From Strigamia acuminata (lineage: Eukaryota > Arthropoda > Chilopoda > Geophilomorpha > Linotaeniidae): DNA of 64,000 nucleotides. Position 1 is the first letter of the stretch. Each line of letters starts with the position of its first letter. The DNA lies in contig OX442321.1 of the NCBI GenBank assembly GCA_949358305.1, positions 1 through 64,000 of the forward strand, given 5' to 3'. A model generated the notes under the pieces. That model had not been told where the DNA came from. It worked only from the letters and a program-made list of their open reading frames with translations, and did not search any database. The translations under genes and the position numbers were made by a program. Below, piece by piece: positions 12,301 through 21,100 of the stretch.

Positions 12301-12407
12301 TTGGGTAAGGGACCTCCAGATCGCAAGTGATAGTCGGCGCCTTTACGACTGCCGGCTCTCTTGTTTGCGTCGGAGTCGGAATCTGTTACTCGGGTATTAT
12401 CTGCCAT
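9324..12407 (-). CDS. gag: Ty3/gypsy Gag, unusually long and RS/RE-rich
   Basis: This is a 1,027-residue protein from ATG 12,407. The C-terminal third carries the capsid-like retrotransposon Gag core (segments such as SAREWYQGL, FDLRYGE, MRGLRQMPGETIMDY), followed by one CCHC zinc knuckle, CFKCNQPGHYSNEC, about 65 residues from the end. The first 550 residues or so are hydrophilic and low-complexity, with long Arg/Ser/Glu/Asp stretches (RRRERERDERRERERD type) resembling SR-protein RS domains. Typical Ty3/gypsy Gag proteins are a few hundred residues long, so the N-terminal extension is odd. It could mediate RNA or nuclear-speckle interactions (inference). The codon frame is continuous with no stops. 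Confidence 0.92.
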   Translation of the reverse strand: MADNTRVTDSDSDANKRAGSRKGADYHLRSGGPLPKASAHEARQKRRKPKPDRRSASEASHPSCAETRQRLDETERGEEQSHSKLPRSNRDGETSGNEVLSRNQSPRLTHDTEVGSPKAASPIQKTASNTTANSALNTPVTHSRPASVVSEGHKSNSSSVKRVSSQPYSVSGTLIDAMQLAQAEGVRYTLPTGKITVYETLQIVRAALKAHSVSPQITIVEGAHAQQLVDSAQFEADAENEARQAIRERRRKLAEREAQALEYGRTQPNPTTPEEVEIVDRALRAHRYAFHSQQEAERAFMARLRRDDPKSVRKPEVSSSELSDESLEGDPKRTPKAKPKPQPERATPATPSKRDASAREQQTRPRMKALDSATNNAITRLINANNARRNEEQALTSQQQDNPQGTEWQQPVPILKDDESSRRQSHDRTSSRGEGKRDERPKYYRYGNSDSSSDGLESNAPSHHDSERGSGERRRERERDERRERERDDRRRGRKESNSSRRNPPRHSPSPDPSSDPSSNDDRRKEKSSNRRKRSNSPRDREKRRRSENSDHRREEFQDLPRQSAFTDSTGRQYTMGELGRALLGSLKAEGIDLSKRNDRNRSTGDRVKKKYAVSRRDTMSVTGNIRWQFYIQNRFDGSWKAGDRFLDEVIRIKTATKATVGDMLTHGIVELMTGSAREWYQGLKGVNWDDFLMRFDLRYGETPEEVSRKMRGLRQMPGETIMDYDIRARLLFEKAPMEFHATGFNLFFLGGLSEYSQRVLLEERAPTGGSYEEMSAFLFENTIDIEKRYYSALPEAEKAATAKRLKLSAERYGATDKIMRPTEYLSGIMELAEASVGLQIKNKLTSTLPSNPLAAPKKAPTASAMQATLEEVKEGEEAGQDAGKSDEKEEKDDYSTDEEIRSYRDTLSTGCDEEGPLVHLIHRDRAVEEFRARLKPNAGRIPKYFRKNYTPPSKADPEKKKSTEAPRDKSNIRCFKCNQPGHYSNECPRTAKEDAKFDAIMKQMAEIKLAMAKNESKNESAQAAKK

Positions 12408-12456
12408 TTTTGGGTATGAAAAATGATCTCAAGTTCTATTCGAGTCGTTTAAATCG

Positions 12457-12474
12457 ATCCCGGACAGGCCCCCA
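12457..12474 (-). other. Primer binding site, tRNA-Pro type
   Basis: On the minus strand the 18 nt TGGGGGCCTGTCCGGGAT lie just downstream of the inferred LTR end (…GCGCGACA, 2-nt gap) and about 50 bp upstream of the gag ATG. They match the complement of the 3' end of tRNA-Pro except for two adjacent bases. This fixes element orientation and the LTR inner edge. Confidence 0.75.
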
Positions 12475-12476
12475 CG

Positions 12477-13472
12477 TGTCGCGCTCAACTCTAACTGTCG
12501 CTAACTCGTGGTATGAGTCACTCTCTAATCTCGCAATACCGCTTTACTCAAGCGGTTACCCAAATAATGTGAAACGGCAAACAATGTAAAATGGTAAATA
12601 TAATAAATGTATTTATTATATGGGAATTTACAGGTAAAAGGAATAAAATATGTAAGGGAATAAAGGTAAAAGGTTGGGGATGTGTGAAGTTGTCGGGAAA
12701 CTGGTCGAGGTCGTCCTTTGTTGACGCTCTGGATCCAAGATGGCGTCCGCGTGGTAACGTGGTGTCGTCTTGGGCCGGCGTGGCAATGAATGGCGTCCTC
12801 GTCTCACGTTTCTTGTTCGGTCCTTCGGGCTCACGCTGGTCGGGCGCGAGTGAATGCCTAAAAGGTCTTACTTCTGGTCTGTTGTCTAGGTTTAGGGTTT
12901 TTTGTAGGTGTCCGGCGATCACACAGCGGCGGACTCTTCTGGCTCCCGGCGATCACACAGCGGCGGGAACGCTCGTCGTGGTTTTACTGCAGTTTAGGCT
13001 TGTGCGACCGTTTGTCTGCACAACTCGCTAAACTGGAGTGGTGTTTGCTGTTTCTAGCGGGTGTGCTAAAACAGCGCGGTAATCTTATCACGCAGGTTAC
13101 TCTGCGGAGGTTAACACGAATCAAATGTACTCACGAAGAATATATCCTTTGTCCCTGGTCACTCCTAGTGCTTGACTTAGGCCTGATCGGTAGGACGGTA
13201 GATTTCTCGTGTGTTTCTTGTTTGATGGTTGTGTTGGTTCTGCCCGCTCAGTGCAAGGCACATTCCTTTGCACAAAGCGGGGTTGACAGGTGACCAGAAT
13301 CACCCAATGGTGGGGTGGACGAGCCATCCCCACTCCCTCAGGGCAGACGCCTGTCCATTGACTAGATGTCAATGCACTGAGGGAAGGGAGACGCGCTTGC
13401 GGCTCCCCTTACACCCGAAACGAGGTCACGAGAGAAACTCTTCGTTGACCCCGGTCCAGTCGGGTCACAACA
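12477..13472 (-). repeat. Inferred 5' LTR of the gypsy element
   Basis: Read on the minus strand it would start TGTTGTGACCCGACTGG and end GCGCGACA, giving TG...CA ends and 996 bp. An internal direct repeat, GGCGATCACACAGCGGCGG on the plus strand, occurs near 12,914 and 12,949. Boundaries are inferred from the PBS and the TG/CA rule, because the second LTR is absent. Confidence 0.5.
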
Positions 13473-13561
13473 GGGTTTCTTCAACACACGAACTGGAACC
13501 ACTGCATCGGTGAATAAAAGTGATGATTTTCAATTCTTTAAGTCTAAAATTGTTCATTTCA

Positions 13562-14526
13562 GATGAGGACGAATGCATGGAACCGGAGATCTGCGGTTCA
13601 GCATCGAGTCAGAATACTGCAGGAAGCTACACGTGCACTGCGCACCTGGATTTCAGTTTGACAGCCATCATCACATGTGCATCGAGGCGGGAAGCGGCTG
13701 TCACGATAGCTCGTGTGTATTTGGCTGCACTGCCGACGCGCCTGGGAAATACACCTGCGATTGTCCCGACGGATTCCAAAGGATTGGCGAAGGGTTGGGA
13801 ATTTTAATTTCAATTGAAGAGACGAAAATATGACTAATTATTTGTTGTTAAATGTTTTGCAGGCATTGCTTCTCGACGTATGGTCCCGGAGGACGACGAC
13901 CGGTACACGGTACTCGACGATAAGATCATATTGACGGAGGGATGTTACGCGTGTCAGGTTGGTAACGTTTTGCTTCGATGGTGCTGAAGTTTGAATTTAA
14001 TTGGAGTTTAATATTTTTTGAAGTTAAATGAATGAAAACAGAAGAGATGTACGCGGACCAGGAGCGCAAGGTGGATTTAACGGCGAAAGAAGGGAAACGG
14101 TGAGTGGAATTTAAGTTTAAAATAATTAAACATTGTTTGATTATTTTTTGCTTTGTGCAGCTTCGACATGTCGGTCGTGCGCGAGAGTCGAATTTGTTTT
14201 TGGAGTTTTTCGAGCATAAATAGCCGGAGAATTACATAAACATCGAGGTGGACTTGAAAGACGCAAAACCCAAAACGAAGCTGCTCCAACTGATCCCATC
14301 AAAAAAGAACATGACGGACGTGATCGAGTACACAATTACGAAAGGGAATCGGCACGGGTTGTTCGAAATGAACGGGAAAAGAGGCGTTTATACTTTACAT
14401 TTCAATCTCGAATTGAGAAAAGCCAGGAAATTTGTATTGGAAATCTGGACGAAACCAATTGCACAACCAACGGATAAACATAAATCATTACTCCACACGA
14501 CAGTTGTCCTTAATTTAATATCCTAA
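13562..14526 (+). pseudogene. Fibrillin C-terminal exons, frameshifted and stopped
   Basis: After an AG acceptor, DEDECMEPEICG opens a calcium-binding EGF module that shifts frame near 13,650 (one-base indel) before CAPGFQFDSHHHMC. A second six-cysteine EGF module follows, with CVFGC, YTCDCPDGFQRIGEG and, across the intron to 13,862, HCFSTYGPGG. Further exons give GCYACQ (about 13,950) and FEHK, then a premature TAG at 14,221, then PENYINIEVDLKD to TITKGNRHGLFEMNGKRGVY. This order of two EGF modules, a CYxC segment and a tail with xGNxxGxFxxNxxxG is the C-terminus of fibrillins, which are extracellular microfibril proteins. The frameshift plus stop indicate a pseudogene, or else a miscalled or edited gene. 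The gypsy LTR begins about 90 bp upstream, so the rest of the gene is displaced or lost. Confidence 0.75.
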
Positions 14527-15319
14527 CAAGTGTGGAATTAGTACCATTAAGATTATCAACTTGATTGACAAGTGTCAGTCCAGTGCAACAAAGTTGTGTA
14601 TTCAAAGACTTAAATTTTTGCTTAAAAATGTGTTAAACACTAATTGACCTATTTAAAACGAACGTTTACGCTGAAAAATGTTGATTAGCGTTGAAATGTA
14701 TCGCAAACGTTTCCGATTTTTTACTTTAATCAATTGTAATTTTTAATAGTGATATTGGAACACTGCCATCTGCAATAATAAATAAATAAATAAATGATGA
14801 TTAATTATAAACTAATCATTTTTCCAGCGTGTAACGTTCTCTACTTGTATTCCGTCGGCATCGAACTGTCTGTGATATTTAGGCAGCCATTTTGAAAATG
14901 TGCCAGTGGCGTCACTAGCGGTGGCAAAGCGAAGCTTCATTTTTATTAGTGTCTCGGTCGTGCGAAGACGACAACCTGTCCACAAGCCACAAGCCACGCA
15001 ACGTCTTTTCCCGGTATGTATGTTTAAAATGTCATTGATTAACGAATGATTTATTTGTCTCTCCAACTCTGTCTGGAAGAGAGTTGAATGCGGCGGGTAA
15101 ACTATCCACTACGGATTCGGGTTCCGACGCTTTCGATGAATGGCTGAGGTTTTTCCGTCGAGAAATCTCTGTATCTGTAGGCATATAAAGATATGCAAAA
15201 CTTGCCTGCTTTCGTATTTGCATGATTTGGCGTCGACTGGACCTTGGGCTTATTCAAAGTAAGTATTTTTTTTAAATTTAATTTTTTTAAGGATAAATAT
15301 TTATTAAATTGTGTTTTAG
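14527..15319. other. Spacer between fibrillin-like and NRF-like pseudogenes
   Basis: This is AT-rich sequence. At 15,107-15,170 a segment (FDEWLRFFRREISV in one frame) is repeated in degenerate form near 23,515-23,560 (DEWLWFIRREIS). The duplication linking the two NRF-like copies therefore starts at or before this point. These may be N-terminal exon remnants of the NRF-like gene (inference). Confidence 0.5.
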
Positions 15320-17338
15320 TGTGCCATTCAACGAGGAAATGTATTCTTTCGGTGCGCTAGTTACAAATACAACATGCGGAAGTGAAGGCTCAGTACTGTT
15401 TAATGGACATATTGATGAATAATATTAAAAGCATTCAGGTAAATAGCAATTTTTTGTAAGGGATTTGCAAGCTTTACTGTATACTCTATTTTCTACATCT
15501 CAATGATCAGGATTTGATTTTATCTGACATATTCCGTTAATTTTATAACGACATTCAATATTGGGGTCAAATTGACATTTTTCATACGAATTGATGAAGT
15601 TTGCATAATGAATTGGGGAATTTTCTCCTAAATAAGTTTAAATAAGACTGGTTTCAATTTTCCGATTATAGATGAAGTGAAATACGTTTTTGCATTTTAG
15701 GATTTTCATTTATATTTATCCAACTCTACAGTTAGTATAGGAATTTGCGTACCATCGGCGTGTTCAGTTGGAGAAATAATCACTTTGTAAGTGTACTTTA
15801 AATACATTTTGAATACATTTTGCTTAAACTTGAATTCTTCTGTAGATCTATATAAACCAGAATGCGAAAGTTACTTCTGTATGTTGCCAAAACGCATCGC
15901 TGCAACATTTGGATTTCTGCCATAGTAATATAAGACAATTTAAAAAATATCATTTTTTATTTTTTTGTTAATGACCGACACTATTTAGTTTCTTTTCTAG
16001 CATTTAGTACAATCGTGGCCATTCTGGGAATTCTTGCGGAAGAAGGTGAAGCCACACCAAAGAACTTTCAACAAAGTAAGTTGGAAAAACAAAAGACTTT
16101 CCGGTTTGAAGAGTGTCTGACATTTATTTTTGTGTTTGTAGTTTGTGCATCAGGATTAGTTTGCTTTTCTGCTTTTTCAAATGGCTGCAAATTGTTGTCA
16201 ACGGATCAGAGTGGTGGAATTTGATGTTCACATACATTCAGTACTTTGTTTAATAGTTTTTAATTTGACAAATTTCTCTCGTGGAAAAATAACATGAATA
16301 ATTTAACGAAAGACAAAGTTTTATATCTTGGATCATTTTAAATGGGAACCTTGCTGTGGATATTTTCTACAACATGAGGTGATGAATTGAAGCGTGTTGT
16401 GTGTTATGTTCTTATCTTAAGTTGTATCTCTGTATTTAGCGGTTTACTGGTCGCTTATGTGTTCTTCGAGAGAGTTAGCAGAACGGAATAGAATTGGGTT
16501 TCATCGATATTTAAGGTAAATGCATTTATAAAGTGTAATTTTAATTAATTATAATTGTTGAGTCACTCCTGTTTATGCAGTTATAAATGGCATTGTTGCT
16601 GTTTTGTTACAATTTCTTGGGTCTGGACCACGTAGGCTCGAAGTTGTAGAAATGTCTGATTTTTGCAAACTTGACTCGCTAGAATGAGTATAGTGAAATT
16701 TAACTGAAACATTGTACAAAATTTGGTTAAAATATATTTTTGCAATTCTACTTTATTGCTTCAATAATCTTGTACTTTGTGTTCAAGTAAGTTTTATATT
16801 TCGGCATGAAACGATTTAAACTTGACTATTGACTGGATACATACTAATTTTGGGATTGGGAATTGTTGCCGCGGTGTTCGCTGCTTGTATATTTACAGAT
16901 GCTTTAATATTTAATCATTTTTTCAACCGAGTTACTAATTATATTTATTTTTATTATAATTTAATGTTGGTTTGGTTTTTTTTTAGTCTCATGCACAAAC
17001 AAATCGAATACTTACATTTGATATACATGCAAGTGTATTGTTGAGGAGAGTCACAAGTGCTTGGAATAATGACTGGATACGTGTTAGCCTAAAAGAACGA
17101 GATGTCGTCTTTTACGAACAAGGTAAAATCATTCTTTGATATAAAGTGGCAATAGTTGGGTGGGTGGTTGGCACTGTGTTGACCACGAGCGTGCTGTTTG
17201 GATTTAGCGAGTTTATTTCGAGTGACACCAGTACATCGATAGCGGAAAGATGTTTGTACTGCGCGTTGTCGAGGACTGTCTGGGCTACAGGCATTGCTTG
17301 GATAGTATTTGCGTGCAAGTGAGGTTATGGAGGTATTG
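15320..17338 (+). pseudogene. NRF-6-like acyltransferase-3 gene, degenerate copy A
   Basis: Scattered exons match the NRF-6 (nose resistant to fluoxetine) family, multi-pass membrane proteins with an N-terminal NRF domain and an acyltransferase-3 domain. At 15,701-15,787 the frame reads SIGICVPSACSVGEIITL, the NRF cysteine motif. At 16,005-16,080 there is a hydrophobic segment, TIVAILGILAEE. At 16,438-16,490 comes GLLVAYVFFERVSRTE, and near 16,600-16,660 FLGSGPRRLEVVEM. At 17,133-17,330 a long stretch ends SRTVWATGIAWIVFACK, an in-frame TGA, then GYGG. The conserved GYGG directly after the stop shows that the TGA is a lesion, not the gene end. Exon spacing suits a real gene, but stops and missing pieces make it a pseudogene. 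Confidence 0.72.
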
Positions 17339-17898
17339 AAATTATATAATATATTAGATCGGAAAGTAAAAAGTTTGTTTCTACTATAATACTCGTATGT
17401 TAAATGTTTTATGCATCGAGGCAGAGTAAATTTAGTTATATTTGGATAGTTGTGAGCAGTTTATTTTTGTTCTAATTGCTGTTATTTATTCTTTATCTTT
17501 ATTTTAGATATGCGTTGTCGGTCTAAAACTAGAGAAATTAATAAGGGATAATAAACAATCTATGCAGGGATGGATTTTATTTAACACCGTGTCATCGTCC
17601 GGGACCGAATGTTACGGTAATAAATTTAATGAAATTTTATTCATTTCTATATTTTTAATTTAAATTTTTTTGTTTGAATATTCGACTTTAGAAATTACCG
17701 GTAGATAGACGTCGCATTTTCGAGGATTCATGATGAAAAAAAAAATGATGAATGTTATATTATGCCAATTATCATCTTGTTTTTTAGGTTTAAAGTTTAT
17801 TAAGGTAAAAAATTGTTGATTATAAAATGATATGAAAGTTGTTAAACATTATTTGACCTACTTGATTCGTTTTGAAATTTATTGCAAATGATTTTTTG
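17339..17898. other. AT-rich spacer before the Copia element
   Basis: No exon or RNA gene is recognised. It may contain decayed introns or 3' parts of the NRF-like pseudogene, but nothing is readable. Confidence 0.4.
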
Positions 17899-17903
17899 TT
17901 TTA

Positions 17904-18119
17904 TGTTGGAAATCGTGTGGTTGAAATAATGCAACATCATCGTAGGGTTAAAGAATTACAAGTGTTTTATTCTGGGAAAATACACAGGTTAAATATGTAG
18001 ACACTGGGCCATGATTGGCTGTTAAATTGGGTCGTCTAGTGGACGTATCAGCGTCTGCCACGGAACGTCCGAGTGCCCTCTCGCGACGTAATGGCGGTCA
18101 AGCGACATGGGGTCCAACA
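17904..18119 (-). repeat. Copia 3' LTR
   Basis: This 216-bp repeat starts TGTTGGAAATCG and ends GGTCCAACA on the plus strand. By eye it is identical to the right copy. TG...CA ends and a short inverted TGTTGG/CCAACA terminus are present. Confidence 0.95.
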
Positions 18120-18131
18120 AATTCTCCTCTT
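18120..18131 (-). other. Copia polypurine tract
   Basis: On the minus strand AAGAGGAGAATT directly abuts the 3' LTR, the expected position of the plus-strand primer for reverse transcription. Confidence 0.75.
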
Positions 18132-18159
18132 GAACCGTCATTACGCACTGCTTTCTTGA

Positions 18160-21100
18160 TTACTCTTCTTCGTGTCTGCCTTTCTTGGTTGGGGCGATTC
18201 CGAGTTCGATCAAGGCTTTTTCTAGTGTTGGTCCTGTAAGTGGTTTTGTCAGGAAGTCTGCCAACATCTCGGTTCCTGCGATGTGTTTGATGTCGATGTT
18301 ACCACTTTCGACGTCATTCTTTACGAAATTTAGTCGCCGATTGAAGTGCTTGGTCCTCGCCTTTTGGGGTCCCGGCTTCAGTAATTGCGTCGCATTTAAG
18401 CTGTCGCAATAAACAGTCGTTGCTTCCATTTTCGTGGTTGGTGTGATGGTCATCATTATTTCTTTTGTCCACAGCACATCCTTGATACCTTCCGATAAGG
18501 CGTGTAACTCGCTCTCAGTGCTTGACATTGCCACGATCTCCTGTTTTTTGCATCTCCAGTGGATTAGCGACCGTCCGTCGCGCACAACAAATCCCGAGAA
18601 CGACTTGGAATCTGCCGTTCTGTCCCAACTTGCGTCCGTGTAGGCATGCAATCTTCGGTCCTCGCATCCGTATGACAATCTGTAGTTGGTTGTTTTCTGC
18701 AGGTATTTCAACACTCTCTTCAGTGCTTGGTAGTGTGTCTGTTTGGGCTTCGCGCTGTATTGGGACAGCGAGCTCATTGCGAAACTGAGGTCGGGTCGTG
18801 TGTTGATTGCCAAATACATCAACTTCCCGATCAGTTCTTGGTATTCGCGCTGGTCGACTTCTGGGCTGTCCTCGTGTTCATCCAAATTGAGTTGCGGGTC
18901 CATCGGTGTCGACTTGGTGTTACAGTTTTCCATCCCGTAACTTGCTAAAACTCTTCGAATATATTCGGACTGGTGTAGGTGGATTCCATTGTCGTCGTGG
19001 TAAACTTGAATCCCTAAGATGGATGATAGTTGGCCCATGGAGATTAATTCTACGTCGTTTTTAATCTGGTCTATCACTTCCTTCTCGAATCGGTCCGATG
19101 ATGCCAAAGTGACGGCGTCGTCCACGTAAACTCCCAAAAACATGTAGTCATGTCCTCGTCTCACGATGAATAAGCATGGGTCGTCGGGAGATCGTTCAAA
19201 TTTTACTTTGGCCAAAACTTCGGTTAGCTTCTCGTACCAGCACCGCCCTGACTGTTTTAGTCCGTAGATACTTTTTTCTAGTTTGCATACGAGATTCGTC
19301 CCGTCCTCGTAGCCTTCAGGCTGTGCCATGTAAATTTCATTCTTGAGTTTGCCGTGGAGGTATGCCGATCGTACGTCGTGTTGCGATAGTTTCCTTTTTC
19401 GTTTCGCGCCTTCGTTTACGAGTATTCTCAGCGTTTCGATTCTAATTACCGGTGCAAATGTCGTGTCGTAGTCTACTCCCCATCGCTGCGTGTATCCAGC
19501 GGCTACGAGCCGTGCTTTGAAACGTCTTTCACCGGTGTTTGGATTTACTTTGAGTTTGTAAACCCAATTCGACTTGACAGTTTTCTTGTTTCTCGGCAGT
19601 TCCCTCGTTGTCCAAACTTCGTGCTTCTTCATCGACGCTATTTCTTCATCCATGGCCTTTATCCACTCCTCGGAATTAATTGATTGTAGCGCTTCGTTGT
19701 AGTTTCGAGGGGGATCAATTTCTTCCGATACGTTGGCCATCGCTCTTGATTTTATCCGCTCGGATCTTCTAGCTCCTTGTCGTATCATTTCGTCTTCATT
19801 TGCCGTTCTTTCTGTGAGGTTTCGGACTTGGCGTTCTGCCGTCGTGGCTCTCGGCGTGTGTTGTTGAGTGGGTGGTGGTGGGTCGGCCTCCTCGTTGTTC
19901 TGGATTTCGTCTTGTGCGTTCTCCTCTCGATTCCCGTCCAATATTTCGTCGTTTTCATCTTGTGCGTTGCCTTCTCGACTTCCGTCTATTATTACGCCAT
20001 TTTCGACTGTGTTCCCGCCTTTTTCCTCGTCAAGACTCGTCTTAATTTCGGACTCGATCTCCAAGTCGGCGTATTTGGGTTGCATTGCGGTGCCGTCTTC
20101 ACTGCGTAGCATCGGCGCGCCCAACTCGCTCTCGACGAATTTTACATTTCGTTCCTCGCTGACGAGTCGTGTCTCGGGATTGTAAATTCGATATCCTCGT
20201 CGTTTTTGTGCGTATCCCACGAATATTCTCTTCTCGGCTTTCGGGTCAAACTTCCTTCGTCCCGCATTTTTCGTGAGTACAAACGCGACGCATCCGAAAC
20301 GTTTGAAATATTTTACAGTTGGTTTCTTGTCGTCCCAAACTTCCGACGGGGTTTTTCCATGCACTCTTGTCATGCACGAGTTCCGAATGATTGCCGTTGT
20401 GCACATGCACTCTGCCCAAAACGTGTATGGTAGTCCCGACTCGACGAGCATCGTTCGCGTCATCTCGATAATTGTTCGATTTTGGCGTTCTGCCACGCCA
20501 TTGCTCGCGGCTGAGTACGGTACTGTTAGTTGGTGGTCAACTCCTCGTTCTTGAAACCATTTTTCCAGTTTTCCCACGATAAATTCCCCGCCGTTATCGC
20601 TACGTATCCTCTTTAAACGTTGGCCCGTTTCTGTCTCGCACATCGTGATCAAATTCTTCAATTTTTCGGCCGTTTCGCTTTTCGTTTTTAAAACTTTGAC
20701 CATCGTTTTTCGGCTCCAATCGTCAACGACTGTCATGATATACTTTGATCCTCCCAGTGATTCGGGTGTAATTGCTCCGACGAGGTCCACGTGCCACAGG
20801 TCCATGATACTTTGCGATTGGCGTTCTCCGATGCTTTTGTGGGGTTTTCGAGTAAGTTTCCCCTTGATACACGATTCGCATGTCTCGTTTTCGCTCGTAT
20901 CCATCTTGAGTCCTCGTACCAAAGTGTCCCTCTCCATTTTCCTCATTGTGTCGTACGCCAGGTGCCCGAGTCGTTGGTGCCACGTCGTGTTGATTTCTTC
21001 GGATTTTCTTGCGTTTTCGTGGCTCTGCAATATTTTCGTGTCGATCACGAACTTGTCCCCGATTCGTCGTATGTCGATGATCGCTCTGCCGTCTGGTCCT

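Larger units (their letters stand above)
6955..13472 (-). mobile_element. Ty3/gypsy LTR retrotransposon, 3'-truncated
   Basis: On the minus strand the order is inferred 5' LTR, tRNA-Pro-type primer binding site, very long gag, then pol with protease, reverse transcriptase and RNase H. The pol frame stops shortly after RNase H. No integrase and no second LTR were found to the left, so this is a truncated copy unable to transpose alone. It lies immediately upstream of broken fibrillin-like exons. The outer boundary at 13,472 is inferred from a TGTTGTGACCC start on the minus strand and cannot be confirmed without a second LTR. Confidence 0.85.

Noticed and set aside
6955-13472. Endogenous retrovirus because of the tRNA-Pro primer site
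   Set aside because: Protein motifs are Ty3/gypsy, there is a zinc-knuckle Gag without retroviral order, and no env-like frame was found.
17330-17345. TGA in the NRF-like pseudogene as a selenocysteine codon
   Set aside because: Family members have no Cys/Sec at this position, no SECIS-like hairpin was seen, and other exons also carry lesions.
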